Assembly: GCF_032586235.1 (NCBI RefSeq)
Contig: NZ_JAWHTD010000002.1
Span: 62,001-126,000, forward strand
From: Aestuariicoccus sp032586235
GTDB lineage: Bacteria > Pseudomonadota > Alphaproteobacteria > Rhodobacterales > Rhodobacteraceae
Length of the DNA stretch: 64,000 nt
Reading direction: 5' to 3'
In this document: positions 10,246 to 18,342 of the stretch, piece by piece
Numbering within the stretch: the stretch's first letter is position 1
Layout: each line of letters starts with the position of its first letter
The notes under the pieces: model-generated
Database searches by the model: none
The model's input: the letters and a program-made list of their open reading frames with translations, nothing else
Told to the model about the DNA's origin: nothing
Position numbers and translations under genes: made by a program

Positions 10246-10638
10246 CGACGCTGACCTTCACCGTCGACAACGCGTCGGCGCTGGTTGCGGCGACCGATCT
10301 GGCCTTTGCCGATACCTTCCCCGAGGGGATGACCGTGGCGGCGACGCCGAACGTCGCCACCACCTGCGCCGAGGCGAATGTCGAGGCGGCGGCGGGGGAC
10401 GGGGCGGCGATCAACAACGATGCCAGCGACGAGACGATGGGCTGGCGCGCGCGTGCCGAGGCGGGGGTCGCGATCACCAACCGCCACGGAACGCGGCTGG
10501 AACTTGGGGCGAATTACGATGGGATCGGGCGGTCGGATTACGAAAGCTGGGGCGCGACGTTCAAGCTGACCATCCCGTTGCAATAGGGGGCCGCGCCGGG
10601 GCCGGATCGGCCCTAGCGACGAGGGCTTCGGTAGCGAT

Positions 10639-10809
10639 AGCCGCGACTGGCGCCTGCCCGTGTGGTGGCGCTGCAACATAGGGTCGATGCGCTTTATCGC
10701 GGCCCAGTCATCGCTCCAAACGAGCGGAGCGCCCACGTCACCAAAGCGCCAGCCTGACGGGACGGGCAGGCGCTTGTCGCGGCGGCCTGCGGCCTTGATT
10801 CCGCGACTT
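10639..10809 (+). repeat. 171-bp dispersed inverted-repeat element, copy 1
   Basis: This segment is homologous, over its full length and in opposite orientation, to 43048-43219. It begins AGCCGCGAC and ends CCGCGACTT. Inside, CGCGACTGGCGCCTGCCCGT (about 10643-10662) is an imperfect inverted copy of ACGGGCAGGCGCTTGTCGCG (10762-10781), giving MITE-like ends. Between the inverted repeats both copies keep one reading frame with the pattern WRCNxGSxxFIxAxS then PTSxKRQPxGTGRR, with no indel. It fills most of the 292-bp gap between the repeat gene and the next gene; I see no other feature in that gap. Confidence 0.7.
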
Positions 10810-10878
10810 CGGCGCGCCGAAATGGGCCGCGTATCCCTGTATCGGCGCGACCTTTCCGGCGTTCCTGCGCTATATGCG

Positions 10879-11832
10879 TCAGATGTCCTCGAACTCGGTC
10901 AGCTGCCATTCGCCATCGACGAGACGGAATATCCCGCCCTGGTCGATCGCCCAAAGCACCGCTCCGGTGGACACCAGCTGGAGCAGCTGGCCGGGTTCGC
11001 GCGCGCAGCCGGTGACCTCGGGGATCAGCTCGCCGTCCTCCAGCCGGAAGAGCCCCGGGCCATCGTATTCCTCGTCGATGCCGGCCCCGATGTAGCGCAC
11101 GCCGCCCTGCCGGGCGGTCATGTGCAAGGCGCGTTCGTCGTCGGTGAAGATCAGCTCGAACCCGTCGTCCATGGTGCCGCGGTAGATCTCGGCCACGGGC
11201 CGGTCGCCGCAAAGCACGATCTGGCCGTCCTCGTCATGGCCGTGGATCAGCCGCACCCCGCTGTCGAGCCACATCTGGTCCGGCGTGTCGCCGCGCCAGC
11301 GGATCACCCGGCCCAGGGCGCCGACGACGTAATGCGCGTCGCCCGACCCGAAGGCGCCATAGGTGCCGGGGTTGTCCATCGCATAGCGGTCCATCATCGG
11401 ATAGGTCCGGTCGACGTAATCCGCCGCCGTCTCGGCCGCATCGCGGGACGGGATGTCGGGCTTGGGTCCTGGCTGAAGGCGCGGCTCCCAGGTGTTGATG
11501 GTGCGGTTGAAGGCCCAGACATTGGCCTGCGCGCAGCACAGATAGATGTAATGGCCGATCTGCTTCAGATCGAAGGGCACCAGCCCGTCCTCGGGAAAGG
11601 GAATGCCGACGAAAGCCCGCTTCTCGCGCGACACCGCCTGAATGTATTCACCCAGAATCCAGACGGCCTCGTTTGCCGGGTTGTAGGCCGCCGCCAGCAC
11701 ATTGCCGAAGGAGTCGGTTTCGAAACTGTCATCTTCCAGCGGATCGAAGGAAAGGTAGTGAACGCCCCATGTGTCGGCATCGGCGTCGTCGATCCAGACC
11801 GCCGTCTGGTCGCTGGTGGGCATGGCATACAT
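10879..11832 (-). CDS. Hypothetical protein next to DUF4150 toxin; candidate immunity or accessory protein
   Basis: A 317-residue acidic, tryptophan-rich protein with no signal peptide or membrane segment. It consists of short repeated strands with W/D/G turns (for example AVWIDDADADTW, AVWILGEYIQ, NVWAFNRTINTWEP, VIRWRGDTPDQMW, VLWAIDQGGIFRLVDGEW), which suggests a beta-propeller-like fold; I do not recognise a named family. It lies 43 bp downstream of the DUF4150 gene in the same orientation, the position usually taken by the immunity gene of a type VI effector. A role as immunity protein or specialised accessory is inference from position only. The start at 11832 follows AAAGGAGG. Confidence 0.6.
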   Translation of the reverse strand: MYAMPTSDQTAVWIDDADADTWGVHYLSFDPLEDDSFETDSFGNVLAAAYNPANEAVWILGEYIQAVSREKRAFVGIPFPEDGLVPFDLKQIGHYIYLCCAQANVWAFNRTINTWEPRLQPGPKPDIPSRDAAETAADYVDRTYPMMDRYAMDNPGTYGAFGSGDAHYVVGALGRVIRWRGDTPDQMWLDSGVRLIHGHDEDGQIVLCGDRPVAEIYRGTMDDGFELIFTDDERALHMTARQGGVRYIGAGIDEEYDGPGLFRLEDGELIPEVTGCAREPGQLLQLVSTGAVLWAIDQGGIFRLVDGEWQLTEFEDI

Positions 11833-11875
11833 CGCAAACCTCCTTTGAGGGGTATGAGTGCAAGGTGCGGGGCGA

Positions 11876-12943
11876 TCAGAACGAGCTGTCCAGCGTCACC
11901 TTGAGATTGTCTTTCAGATGGCCCTCTTGGTTCAGGCGCTCCGCGGCATTGTCAAAGCGTTGCTTTGTCTTGTTGCCCTTTGCCTTGACCTTGAGCGGAG
12001 GATCGACTGCGCAGGCGTCTTTGTACTGCTCATCGAGACATTCGCAGGCCTTTGCCGCGCATTCCTTGTCGATAACCGACCCGTCGTAGGCGGCGGCATT
12101 GACGCAGGATTGCTTGGCCAGCTCGACCGCTTCGCTGATCGGCTTGGGATTGTTGCCCATGGAGCCGTCGAAGAAGTAATGCATGTAGCCGTGACCGCGC
12201 GCGCCGGCCATGGATTTCGCGCCTTCGGTGGCTTTTGCGAAATCGTCGGCCTTCTTGGCGATCTTCTTGCCGACGTCGCTTGTGCGTTCGGCATTCGCCT
12301 TGCCCGAAGCCTTGCCTCCGACGCAGATGGCGCAGGCGTCGGCGATCGTGGGAAAGGTTTTGTGCGCCGGTTTGGAGTTTTCACGGGTGCCTTTGCGGAC
12401 GTATTCGTCAGGGATGATGTGGTGCGCCTCGCCGCCGCGCTCGTTACATTTCTTAACGATCTCGCTGTAGCTGCCCACAAGGCAGTTCACCGAATCCTCA
12501 AAGCCGATCCCGCCGGGCTTGCCGACCAGCACCATCGTGCCGCCGTCGCCGGTGTTCGACATGTGGTTGGTCGTCGCCAGATCGCCCAGTCGCACGACGC
12601 CTTTGCCCTCGACCTTGACGTCCGAGGACCAAGCCTGGGCATAGACCTTGCCGGTGTTCTTCGAGGTGATGACGCCCTTCTTGGCGGCGGACCCGGCCTC
12701 GTCGCCAGAACATTTCTTGTAATGACTGCTGTTTTCCTGGCTGATCGCGCCATCCTTGATCTTGACCGTGCCGCTGCCCTTGGTGAGATCGGAATCCATG
12801 CCGAAGTTCGGATAGGGAATAGGCACACCTGGCGGGGTCGCCGGGTTCTCGGGCGGGGTAAAGCAGGTGTCGGGGAAGGCGGCGATCACCTTGCAGCCCT
12901 GCTTTTCGGCGGAAATCTCGCGTTTGTTGGCGAAGACGGTCAT
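11876..12943 (-). CDS. DUF4150 (PAAR-like) protein with C-terminal HH-motif putative nuclease toxin domain
   Basis: A 355-residue polymorphic-toxin-like protein. Residues 1 to about 145 match the PAAR-like DUF4150 domain: it opens MTVFANKREISAEKQGCKVI, then DTCFTPP and GVPIPYPNFGMDSDL, and later VRLGDLATTNHMSN. Such domains cap the VgrG spike of type VI secretion systems and carry effectors. The C-terminal region holds GEAHHIIPDE (H174, H175) and a later HGYMH (H251, H255), resembling HNH/Endonuclease VII-type AHH/GHH toxin domains, so nuclease activity is likely but unproven. Many cysteines follow (C280, C295, C300, C302, C311). Its ATG overlaps the stop of the upstream ketoacyl-synthase-like gene by 4 bp, showing translational coupling. 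No VgrG or DUF2169 adaptor gene is in the window. Confidence 0.75.
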   Translation of the reverse strand: MTVFANKREISAEKQGCKVIAAFPDTCFTPPENPATPPGVPIPYPNFGMDSDLTKGSGTVKIKDGAISQENSSHYKKCSGDEAGSAAKKGVITSKNTGKVYAQAWSSDVKVEGKGVVRLGDLATTNHMSNTGDGGTMVLVGKPGGIGFEDSVNCLVGSYSEIVKKCNERGGEAHHIIPDEYVRKGTRENSKPAHKTFPTIADACAICVGGKASGKANAERTSDVGKKIAKKADDFAKATEGAKSMAGARGHGYMHYFFDGSMGNNPKPISEAVELAKQSCVNAAAYDGSVIDKECAAKACECLDEQYKDACAVDPPLKVKAKGNKTKQRFDNAAERLNQEGHLKDNLKVTLDSSF

Positions 12944-13961
12944 GCGGCCTCCGTCACGACGGCGCCGCAGAGGCCGTCATCGTTCGAGGCCTCGATCAGG
13001 ATCGGTCCTGCGGGCGCATAGCCCCGGGCCTGCGCGGCCAGCGTCCAGCCCGCCAGCGCCGGTACCGTGGCCGCGCCGATATTGCCGAGGCTCGCGCCCA
13101 GCGCCCAGATCGGCTGAACCGGGCTGCGTTCGCGCTGGGTGCGGTGCATCGCCAGCGCGGTCTGTTTGAACCAATAGGCCTCGCCGATCAGATCGCCCAG
13201 CTTGAGCCTGACGTGATCGTGCCGGCACCCGGCCGCGCCCAGCGCGTCGAAATAGGCACGCGTCATGCCATCGCAGCGGAACGGCAGCGCGGGCAGGCCG
13301 TCGGGTGCGGTGTTGGTCAGAAAGGCGGGTTCCTTGCCCAGCCCGGTGCCGCGCAGGCGCACGCCTGCGCCGCCGGCGGTGATCAGCACGGCGGCGGCGG
13401 CCTCGCCCGGGATGAAGCCGTCAGAGACCTTGGTGGTCAGCAGGCGGCGTTCGCTCATGTAATGCGCGATGGTGCGCCCGATCAGGTAGCTGTCGAGGCC
13501 CAGCACGATGACCGGCTTGCCGTTGCGCCGCACGGCGGCCGCGGCCTCGGCCAGCCCGACGACACCGCCCGCGCGGTCGTCGGTCAGAACCTTGACGTTG
13601 CCGTTGGGACGGAAGCCGGCATGTTCGGCCAGTGCGTCGACGATCTGTTGCGCGCCGATATCGGGCCGCCCGGGGCGGTCCTCTTCGGCAAGCAAGAGGA
13701 TCAGCGCCGCGTCCTTGGCCGCACCCCCGGCATTTCTGAGCAGATCGTAGATCGCGCCCGCCGCCAGATGCGCCATGCGCTTGGTGCCGGTCCAGGCGCG
13801 GGGCAGGGGCACCGGCGCCCGATCAGAAAGGCGTCGTCATGGCCCTGAAACCGGGTTTCCTGAAACCCGTCGAGCCGGGCGCGCAGGGCCGCGCAGCTGG
13901 CCGCCCAGGTCAGCCCGACGGCTGTGACCATTCCCGCCGCCGCGATCACAGGCACGGTCAT
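12940..13961 (-). pseudogene. Beta-ketoacyl-synthase/thiolase-like protein of T6SS effector clusters, frameshifted
   Basis: The protein starts MTVPVIAAAGMVTAVGLTWA at 13961 and reads to ...FQETRFQGHDDAFLIG, then the frame is lost at about 13817-13826 (GGGCGCCGG). The continuation APVPLPRAWTGTKRMAHLAA is in the neighbouring frame and runs to a stop at 12940; one missing base explains it. The second part keeps thiolase-fold motifs such as VIVLGLDSYL, GEAAAAVLI and IWALGASLGNIGAATVPALA. Thiolase-like proteins of this type accompany DUF2169 and DUF4150 genes in type VI clusters, where they are not thought to be fatty-acid enzymes. The stop overlaps the toxin ATG (ATGA). A longer start at 13976 is possible. 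A downstream re-start at 13812 would make a 290-residue truncated product. Confidence 0.7.
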
Positions 13962-14151
13962 GACCGCATCCCGCAAGGGGCCAATTCGGGGTCAATCGGG
14001 GGCCCAATGGCCGGCATACTGCTCCTCCGCAGTCGGGACTATCACTGGCGGGGTGGCCGGACGAGCGGGCCGCGCCCCGGAAATAAGACGATCTATCCCG
14101 TCAGCGTATCGGATGAAGGCGCGATTTGCCAAGTGTTTCCGGGCCCGGGTC

Positions 14152-15393
14152 TTAGCGGGCGAGTACGGCTTTCATCCGGCTTTCGGGGAAACAGGTGGCG
14201 CGCTGTCCCGTCGCCTCTTGCCAGCGCCCGATGGAGCGGCGGGTCTTGAACCCCGCCAGCCCGTCCGCGCCGCCGACATCGTGGCCCATGGATTCGAGCG
14301 CGCGCTGCATGGCCGCGACGTCAGAGCGGTAAAGCCCGCCGACCTGTCCCCACCCGGCCGAGAAATCGCCGACGCCGAACTGAATGCGGTCGCCCACGTG
14401 ACCCACGAAGAGCGCGTAAAGATCGCTCATGTTATAGTCCTTGAGCACGTAGAAATTCGGCGTGACGATGAAGGCGGGGCCGCTGCGCCCGGCGGGCATC
14501 AGCAGAAACCCCTGCGCGTCGCGTTCATGCGCCGGAAACGGGCGGCCTGAGACGCGCTTGATCCCCATCGCCTCCCAGTCGCGGATCGCGCGGCCCTGGT
14601 CGGGCCCTTCGAGTGTGCAGGACACCGAGGCAGGCACCGTCACCTCGAACCCCCAGTCGCGCCCGGCGACCCAGCCGTGCCGCGCCAGGTAATGGCCGAT
14701 CGAGGCGATGGTGTCCGCCTCGGAGCGCCAGATGTCCGCCTTGCCGTCGCCATCGCCGTCGGCGGCGTATTTCAGAAAGCTTGTCGGCATGAATTGCGGC
14801 TGGCCCAGCGCCCCGGCCCAGCTGCTGCGCATCGCGGCCCCGGGGGCGTGCCCCGCCTCGGCGATTTCCAGCGCCGCGATCAGTTCGGCGGTGAAATAGG
14901 ACGCGCGGGTGCTCATGAAACCCTTGGTGCCCAGCACCTCGAAGACGTCATGGCGGATGGGCACCTGGCCATAACCGCTCTCGCGGCCCCAGATGCCCAG
15001 GATGATCCGCCCGGGCACGCCGGTCTTGCGTTCGGTCGCCGCCAGCGCCTTGGCATGGCGTGCGGCCATCTGCTTGCCGATCCGCGTCGCCGCGCCGACC
15101 GATCCTGCGCTGAAATACTTGCCGGGCGCGCCGAATTCGGCCTGCCGCTGGCGGCGCGGCGTCCCGGGCTTTGTCCCCGGGGGGACAAGATCGGGTAGGT
15201 CCCAATTCAGTCGCACCCCGGCGAAAGCGGCCTCGAATGTTCTGCGCGACACGCCGCGGGCGCGCGCCTCGGGCCAGATCGTCCCGGTCAGCCAATCCTG
15301 GAATTGGCGTTCCACGGCGGCGCGGTTCTGCGCCAGCGCGGGGCCGGTGGCCAGCGACACCAGAAGGACCAGCAATAGGGTGCGCAGCGGCAT
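14152..15393 (-). CDS. Lytic murein transglycosylase, MltB-type with C-terminal peptidoglycan-binding domain
   Basis: A 413-residue periplasmic enzyme that cleaves the MurNAc-GlcNAc bond of peptidoglycan to give 1,6-anhydro ends. It has a signal peptide (LRTLLLVLLVSLATGPALAQ), then the SLT_2/MltB domain with the catalytic glutamate in IWGRESGYGQ (about residue 150) and ALGQPQFMPTSFLKYA, GDGDGKADIW, GHYLARHGW. The last 70 residues (RSDVAAMQRALESMGHDVGG ADGLAG) form a PG_binding_1 repeat. Length and domain order match family members common in Rhodobacterales. It is a single gene; the nearest same-strand gene upstream is the GntR regulator, 135 bp away. Confidence 0.92.
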   Translation of the reverse strand: MPLRTLLLVLLVSLATGPALAQNRAAVERQFQDWLTGTIWPEARARGVSRRTFEAAFAGVRLNWDLPDLVPPGTKPGTPRRQRQAEFGAPGKYFSAGSVGAATRIGKQMAARHAKALAATERKTGVPGRIILGIWGRESGYGQVPIRHDVFEVLGTKGFMSTRASYFTAELIAALEIAEAGHAPGAAMRSSWAGALGQPQFMPTSFLKYAADGDGDGKADIWRSEADTIASIGHYLARHGWVAGRDWGFEVTVPASVSCTLEGPDQGRAIRDWEAMGIKRVSGRPFPAHERDAQGFLLMPAGRSGPAFIVTPNFYVLKDYNMSDLYALFVGHVGDRIQFGVGDFSAGWGQVGGLYRSDVAAMQRALESMGHDVGGADGLAGFKTRRSIGRWQEATGQRATCFPESRMKAVLAR

Positions 15394-15528
15394 TGAGGGC
15401 TCCTGAGACCGGACACGATTCGCCCCAGCGTGACGGCAAATCGCACAAAGGTCGATATCCGCGCCGCGCGTCGCGCAGAAACCAGCAAGGCGTGGCCCGT
15501 GGGCGCGCCGTGCAGCGAAAGTTGTGTT

Positions 15529-16275
15529 TCAAAGGCTGCGCAGACGGTCCGGGGCGACAGATTGCCATGTGCGGCCGGCATCGGCCGTGACCCGCCGCAT
15601 CGATATCTCGAACCGGTAGAGCTCGGGCTGGTAGAGCACGCGGATCATCTCGACCGCGCGGTTGTCTTCGTCGCGCACGAGGCGGTTGACCTCGATCAGT
15701 GGCGAACCGGCGGGAACGGACAGCGCGCGCGCCACTTCCGGGTCGGCAACCGTCGCGCTGATCGTCTGCGTGGCCGAGGCCACCGGCACCCCGGCGTCTT
15801 CCAGCAACAGCAAAAGCGGTGTCTGCGACAGGTCCTGGCCTTCGATGCGGCGGCCGATGTCTTCGGGCACGACGGTGACGAGATACGACATCGGTGCACC
15901 CCTCAGGGCCCGCACCCGCACCGCGCGCTGCACGGTAGCCCCGATCTGAAGCTCCAGCGTTTCGGCGACATCGGCGGTGGCGGGGAGGTAGCGGAAGTCC
16001 AGAACCTGCACCGTGGTGGTGCGCCCCATGTGCCCGACATTCTCCAGCAGCCCGTCGAGCGAGGCCGTCATCGGCGCGGGCGCGTGGTCGAAGGGGATTA
16101 CGCGGGTGCCCTTGCCGCGTTCGCGCACCACCCGGCCCATGGCGGCCAGTTCGTTGAGCGCGCGCCGGGCGGTGATCCGCGACACGCCGAATTCGGCGCA
16201 GACCGCCGCCTCGCCCGGGACCGCGTCCCCCGGACGCAGCGCCCCGGCGTTCATCCGGCTGGTCAGGATCACCAC
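15529..16275 (-). CDS. GntR-family regulator with UTRA domain, 5' end cut by integrase scrap
   Basis: A 248-residue HutC-type regulator. The N-terminal winged helix (NAGALRPGDAVPGEAAVCAE, VSRITARRALNELAAMGRV, ERGKGTRV) is followed by a UTRA effector domain (residues about 85-240) with VPEDIGRRIEGQDL, PLLLLLEDAGV and AGSPLIEVNRLVRDEDNRAV, ending in LYRFEISMRRV. The ligand is unknown. The usual first 10-15 residues of GntR proteins are missing: the frame begins VILTSRMNAG with only GTG codons at 16275 or 16278, because homology switches to integrase sequence on the other strand at about 16275-16285. The gene may therefore be weakly translated or inactive. Confidence 0.75.
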   Translation of the reverse strand: MVILTSRMNAGALRPGDAVPGEAAVCAEFGVSRITARRALNELAAMGRVVRERGKGTRVIPFDHAPAPMTASLDGLLENVGHMGRTTTVQVLDFRYLPATADVAETLELQIGATVQRAVRVRALRGAPMSYLVTVVPEDIGRRIEGQDLSQTPLLLLLEDAGVPVASATQTISATVADPEVARALSVPAGSPLIEVNRLVRDEDNRAVEMIRVLYQPELYRFEISMRRVTADAGRTWQSVAPDRLRSL

Positions 16276-16785
16276 GATCTGCGGTGGTTGGTGGCTTTGG
16301 TCTCGGACACAGGCATGCGCCTAGCAGAGGCAGCAGGGCTTCTCCGTGAGGACATCCGGGAGGATGAGGATGGCCAGCTTGTTGTCCGTATTGTCCCTCA
16401 CCCGTGGAGGCGTCTGAAGACAAAAGGCAGTGAACGTGTCGTGCCTCTGGTGGGGGCTGCGGAGTGGGCCGCCAGACGTATTCTGGAACACAGGAAGCCA
16501 GGAGACTTCGCCTTCCCGCGATACAATCAGGAAGGCTATACTAACGCCAACTCAGCCAGTGCGGCACTGAACAAGTGGTTGAAGCCGATGGTGCTAGAGG
16601 GAGCAAGCATGCACAGCTTCAGACATTCAATGCGCGACCGGCTTCGTGCTGTGGAATGCCCAGCGGACGTCATCGACCAAATTGGAGGCTGGCAGTCAGA
16701 TGGAGTTGGCCAATCTTATGGACAAGGGTATCCTGTCGCTGTTTTGTTCAGGTGGATGCACCTGCTCCAAAAAATCTGGGTCTAA
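16276..16785 (+). pseudogene. Truncated tyrosine recombinase (C-terminal catalytic half)
   Basis: Remnant of a phage-type integrase. From about DLRWLVALVSDTGMRLAEAA it keeps the catalytic landmarks of the family: the first arginine in TGMRLAE, the HxxR box in SMHSFRHSMRDRL, the IGGW segment and the tyrosine in GQSYGQGY, then a stop at 16785. About 200 N-terminal residues are absent, and no start codon of its own exists. It is homologous to the intact integrase at 24895-26031 (shared KWLK, HxxRHxxRDRLRAVECPxD, DQIGGW) but is clearly a different, diverged copy, and it points towards the tRNA fragment. It marks an earlier integration whose left end destroyed the 5' end of the GntR gene. Confidence 0.85.
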
Positions 16786-16831
16786 AATTGGTCTCGAAAG
16801 GGCTAATGATAGTTTTTGAAGATACATCTGC

Positions 16832-17371
16832 ATGAAGCCGAAAGCACTTGATCTATTCTTGGCAAGCACTCTGGCCGTAGTCTTCAGTGTAATTGGTGGT
16901 GTGATACTGTCGCCCTTGGCATTTTTTGAGGGCTGGTATTTTTGGTCAGTCACATTGCTTCTCGTTCCAATTGCAATTGTGTTTACAGGGATGGCCATAC
17001 CAATTGCCCTGATCTGTGTTCGAAGAGGTACCGCACGTCTTTGGCAGGCCATTTTGGCAGGCATCATATTTGGGTGGGCTGGTGCTTTTCTTGGAACTTG
17101 GGGCATAGCGTGCTGGTTCGATTTTTGGATTTTGGGAGAATGCCACGACCTGCCGTCTATATTTTCGGGAGCTTATGGCGTTTCTTACGGCCTCCTAGCG
17201 TCTGTGACTTTTTGGTCTGTACTACGTCAACGTGATCCCGGATTATTTGGTGCAGAAGCACCTATGAGAAGTGAACAGCTCAGCTCAATTCTTTTCTTCA
17301 CTTGGGTTGCTGGCGTACTGTTCACTTGGGCCTGTGAGGAGTTCAAAGTGGGCGTAATAATCAGCCCGTAA
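16832..17371 (+). CDS. Hypothetical multi-pass membrane protein
   Basis: A 179-residue hydrophobic protein with about five predicted membrane segments (roughly residues 8-32, 37-62, 70-92, 112-132, 148-168). I do not recognise the family. Base composition is visibly poorer in G+C than the flanking core genes and codon use is unlike theirs, consistent with acquired DNA. It sits between the integrase scrap and the 57-bp tRNA repeat, so it belongs to the older part of the foreign region and not to the tRNA-bounded island. No ribosome site of good quality is seen before the ATG. Confidence 0.55.
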   Translation: MKPKALDLFLASTLAVVFSVIGGVILSPLAFFEGWYFWSVTLLLVPIAIVFTGMAIPIALICVRRGTARLWQAILAGIIFGWAGAFLGTWGIACWFDFWILGECHDLPSIFSGAYGVSYGLLASVTFWSVLRQRDPGLFGAEAPMRSEQLSSILFFTWVAGVLFTWACEEFKVGVIISP

Positions 17372-17483
17372 TAGATGCCTTCCTTTCGGAAGGTAAATGG
17401 GGCGGAATGGTACTCCGACAAGTGCTACGCCTCGGCTGCGATTGACCAAAAGCCGATGCAAAACAATGTCTTGGGGGAGTTTC

Positions 17484-17540
17484 GTGGTGCCCAGGAGAGG
17501 ACTCGAACCTCCACACCGTTGCCAGTACTAGCACCTGAAG
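17484..17540 (-). repeat. Distal attachment site: 57-bp copy of the tRNA-Leu 3' part
   Basis: Exact 57-bp direct repeat of 26089-26145. It covers the anticodon-loop-to-3'-end part of the tRNA-Leu(CAG) gene, including the discriminator and encoded CCA. The identity stops at the 5' edge of the anticodon loop, which is a common crossover position for tyrosine integrases. It lacks the acceptor 5' strand and the D arm, so it is not a tRNA gene. With the intact tRNA and integrase at the other end it defines the island. Confidence 0.93.
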
Positions 17541-18342
17541 TTGTCTTGAAAAGTCTTCGACTATTTCAAAACTAACCCAATCAAATCAGAGATTTGTCGG
17601 GCCAAGTGCGTCTACCATGAGACCCTTACGTCAATTCCTGAATGAAGTATCAACGACGCAGAATCGCATGTCAATCACACGACAGAGGCTCGATGTGTAC
17701 CAAATGTGTGCCAAATGTGTGACGACAGAAGCCAACTGTTACCCAGTTTTCCCGGATGCAGTCAAAGCATGAAATCAACCACCAAAGAGGTGCATGCATG
17801 GGCCACGCCACCCCCACCGGGTGTTATACACCATTGATGCCAGCGAGGGGTCTGAAGGTTGTAAAGTACATTTTGGCAGTAAAGTACTACGGCAACAGGT
17901 CATAATGTCTGTCCCAGTATCAGGAGCCATAAGCGATCCCACCCCGACGACCGCTTTCACCGTCTTCAGACGTTCGCAAAAATCGAGGCTACGACCGAGT
18001 TGCGGACTTTCCAGACCTTCACGCCAATCAGTCCAACTGGCGCTTTCGGCCCCAACCGGACGTTCGGCCGTTTCATCTGCGGCTGCGGCCACAACATCCG
18101 CAAGATACTCGCCCACCTCAGAGCGCTTTGGACCGTCATCATCGGTTGGTTGTTCGCCGACCTGCACACGCCCACCACACAAAATCCCCGCCTTCAGTCC
18201 GCCTGAAGGCGTTGTTCAAACCCGACTAACCAACGTCCACCGCGTGCAGAATGACCAGATCAGGCCCGGCGATATTTTGCTATTTCTGCACGGCCCCGCG
18301 GCCCACGACATGCAACTTCCCTGATGGTAGGGACATCACGGT
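17541..18342. other. Gene-poor stretch inside the island
   Basis: No convincing gene in these 800 bases. Open frames exist on both strands (17794-18324 plus, 17775-18182 minus) but neither shows a recognisable domain, a plausible start signal or codon use that favours it over the other. The 10-mer GCGTCTACCA at 17607-17616 also occurs in the D-arm part of the tRNA-Leu gene, 66 bp beyond the end of the 57-bp repeat. A perfect 9-bp hairpin with a 5-nt loop (CGCCTTCAG TCCGC CTGAAGGCG) lies at 18189-18211. Confidence 0.6.

Larger units (their letters stand above)
2459..10405 (+). repeat. Tandem array of about 21 degenerate 375-385 bp units
   Basis: Protein-level tandem repeat of about 125 residues. 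Units are diverged at the 5' side and become nearly identical at the 3' side. The stretch 9422-9637 recurs at 10183-10398 with only one mismatch that I can see (GTGCAG versus GTTCAG), and 9640-9800 is almost the same as 10021-10181. Spacing is 381 bp between units 19 and 20 but 380 bp between 20 and 21, which is the frameshift. The gradient from old to fresh units suggests recent unequal exchange at the 3' end. The fold is expected to be Ig-like, as in DUF11-type stalk repeats. Confidence 0.85.
2363..10586 (+). pseudogene. Giant secreted DUF11-like repeat protein with autotransporter-like tail, disrupted
   Basis: Read through its breaks this gene would encode about 2740 residues. It begins with a clear Sec signal peptide (hydrophobic SLILGVVLFLGVV, then EAQAQ cleavage) and continues as about 21 units of roughly 125 residues with consensus F-PxSIxQG...LTxTIDN...P-G...TC...GGxxPAGxTC...Y-NTxGxLTSSLG. 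It ends in about 50 residues (GWRARAEAGVAITNRHGTRL onward, finishing FKLTIPLQ) that resemble the last strands of an autotransporter barrel. Breaks: TAG at 2705-2707 and TAG at 2942-2944, both in the same frame as the flanking repeats; a -1 shift in the C-rich tract at about 5636-5665; a second -1 shift at about 10180-10190, where the unit spacing is 380 instead of 381 bp. Core genes nearby are intact, which favours genuine decay, but repeat collapse in assembly is possible. Confidence 0.75.

Noticed and set aside
10660..11904. Plus-strand 414-codon frame opposite the propeller-like gene
   Set aside because: Mostly antisense of 10879-11832; only its first 50 codons overlap the dispersed repeat.
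17484..17540. A second tRNA-Leu gene
   Set aside because: It lacks the 5' half (acceptor 5' strand and D arm); it is the duplicated attachment site.
17794..18324. Plus-strand 176-codon frame and overlapping minus-strand frame in the island
   Set aside because: Neither has a recognisable domain, convincing ribosome site or consistent codon use; they shadow each other.
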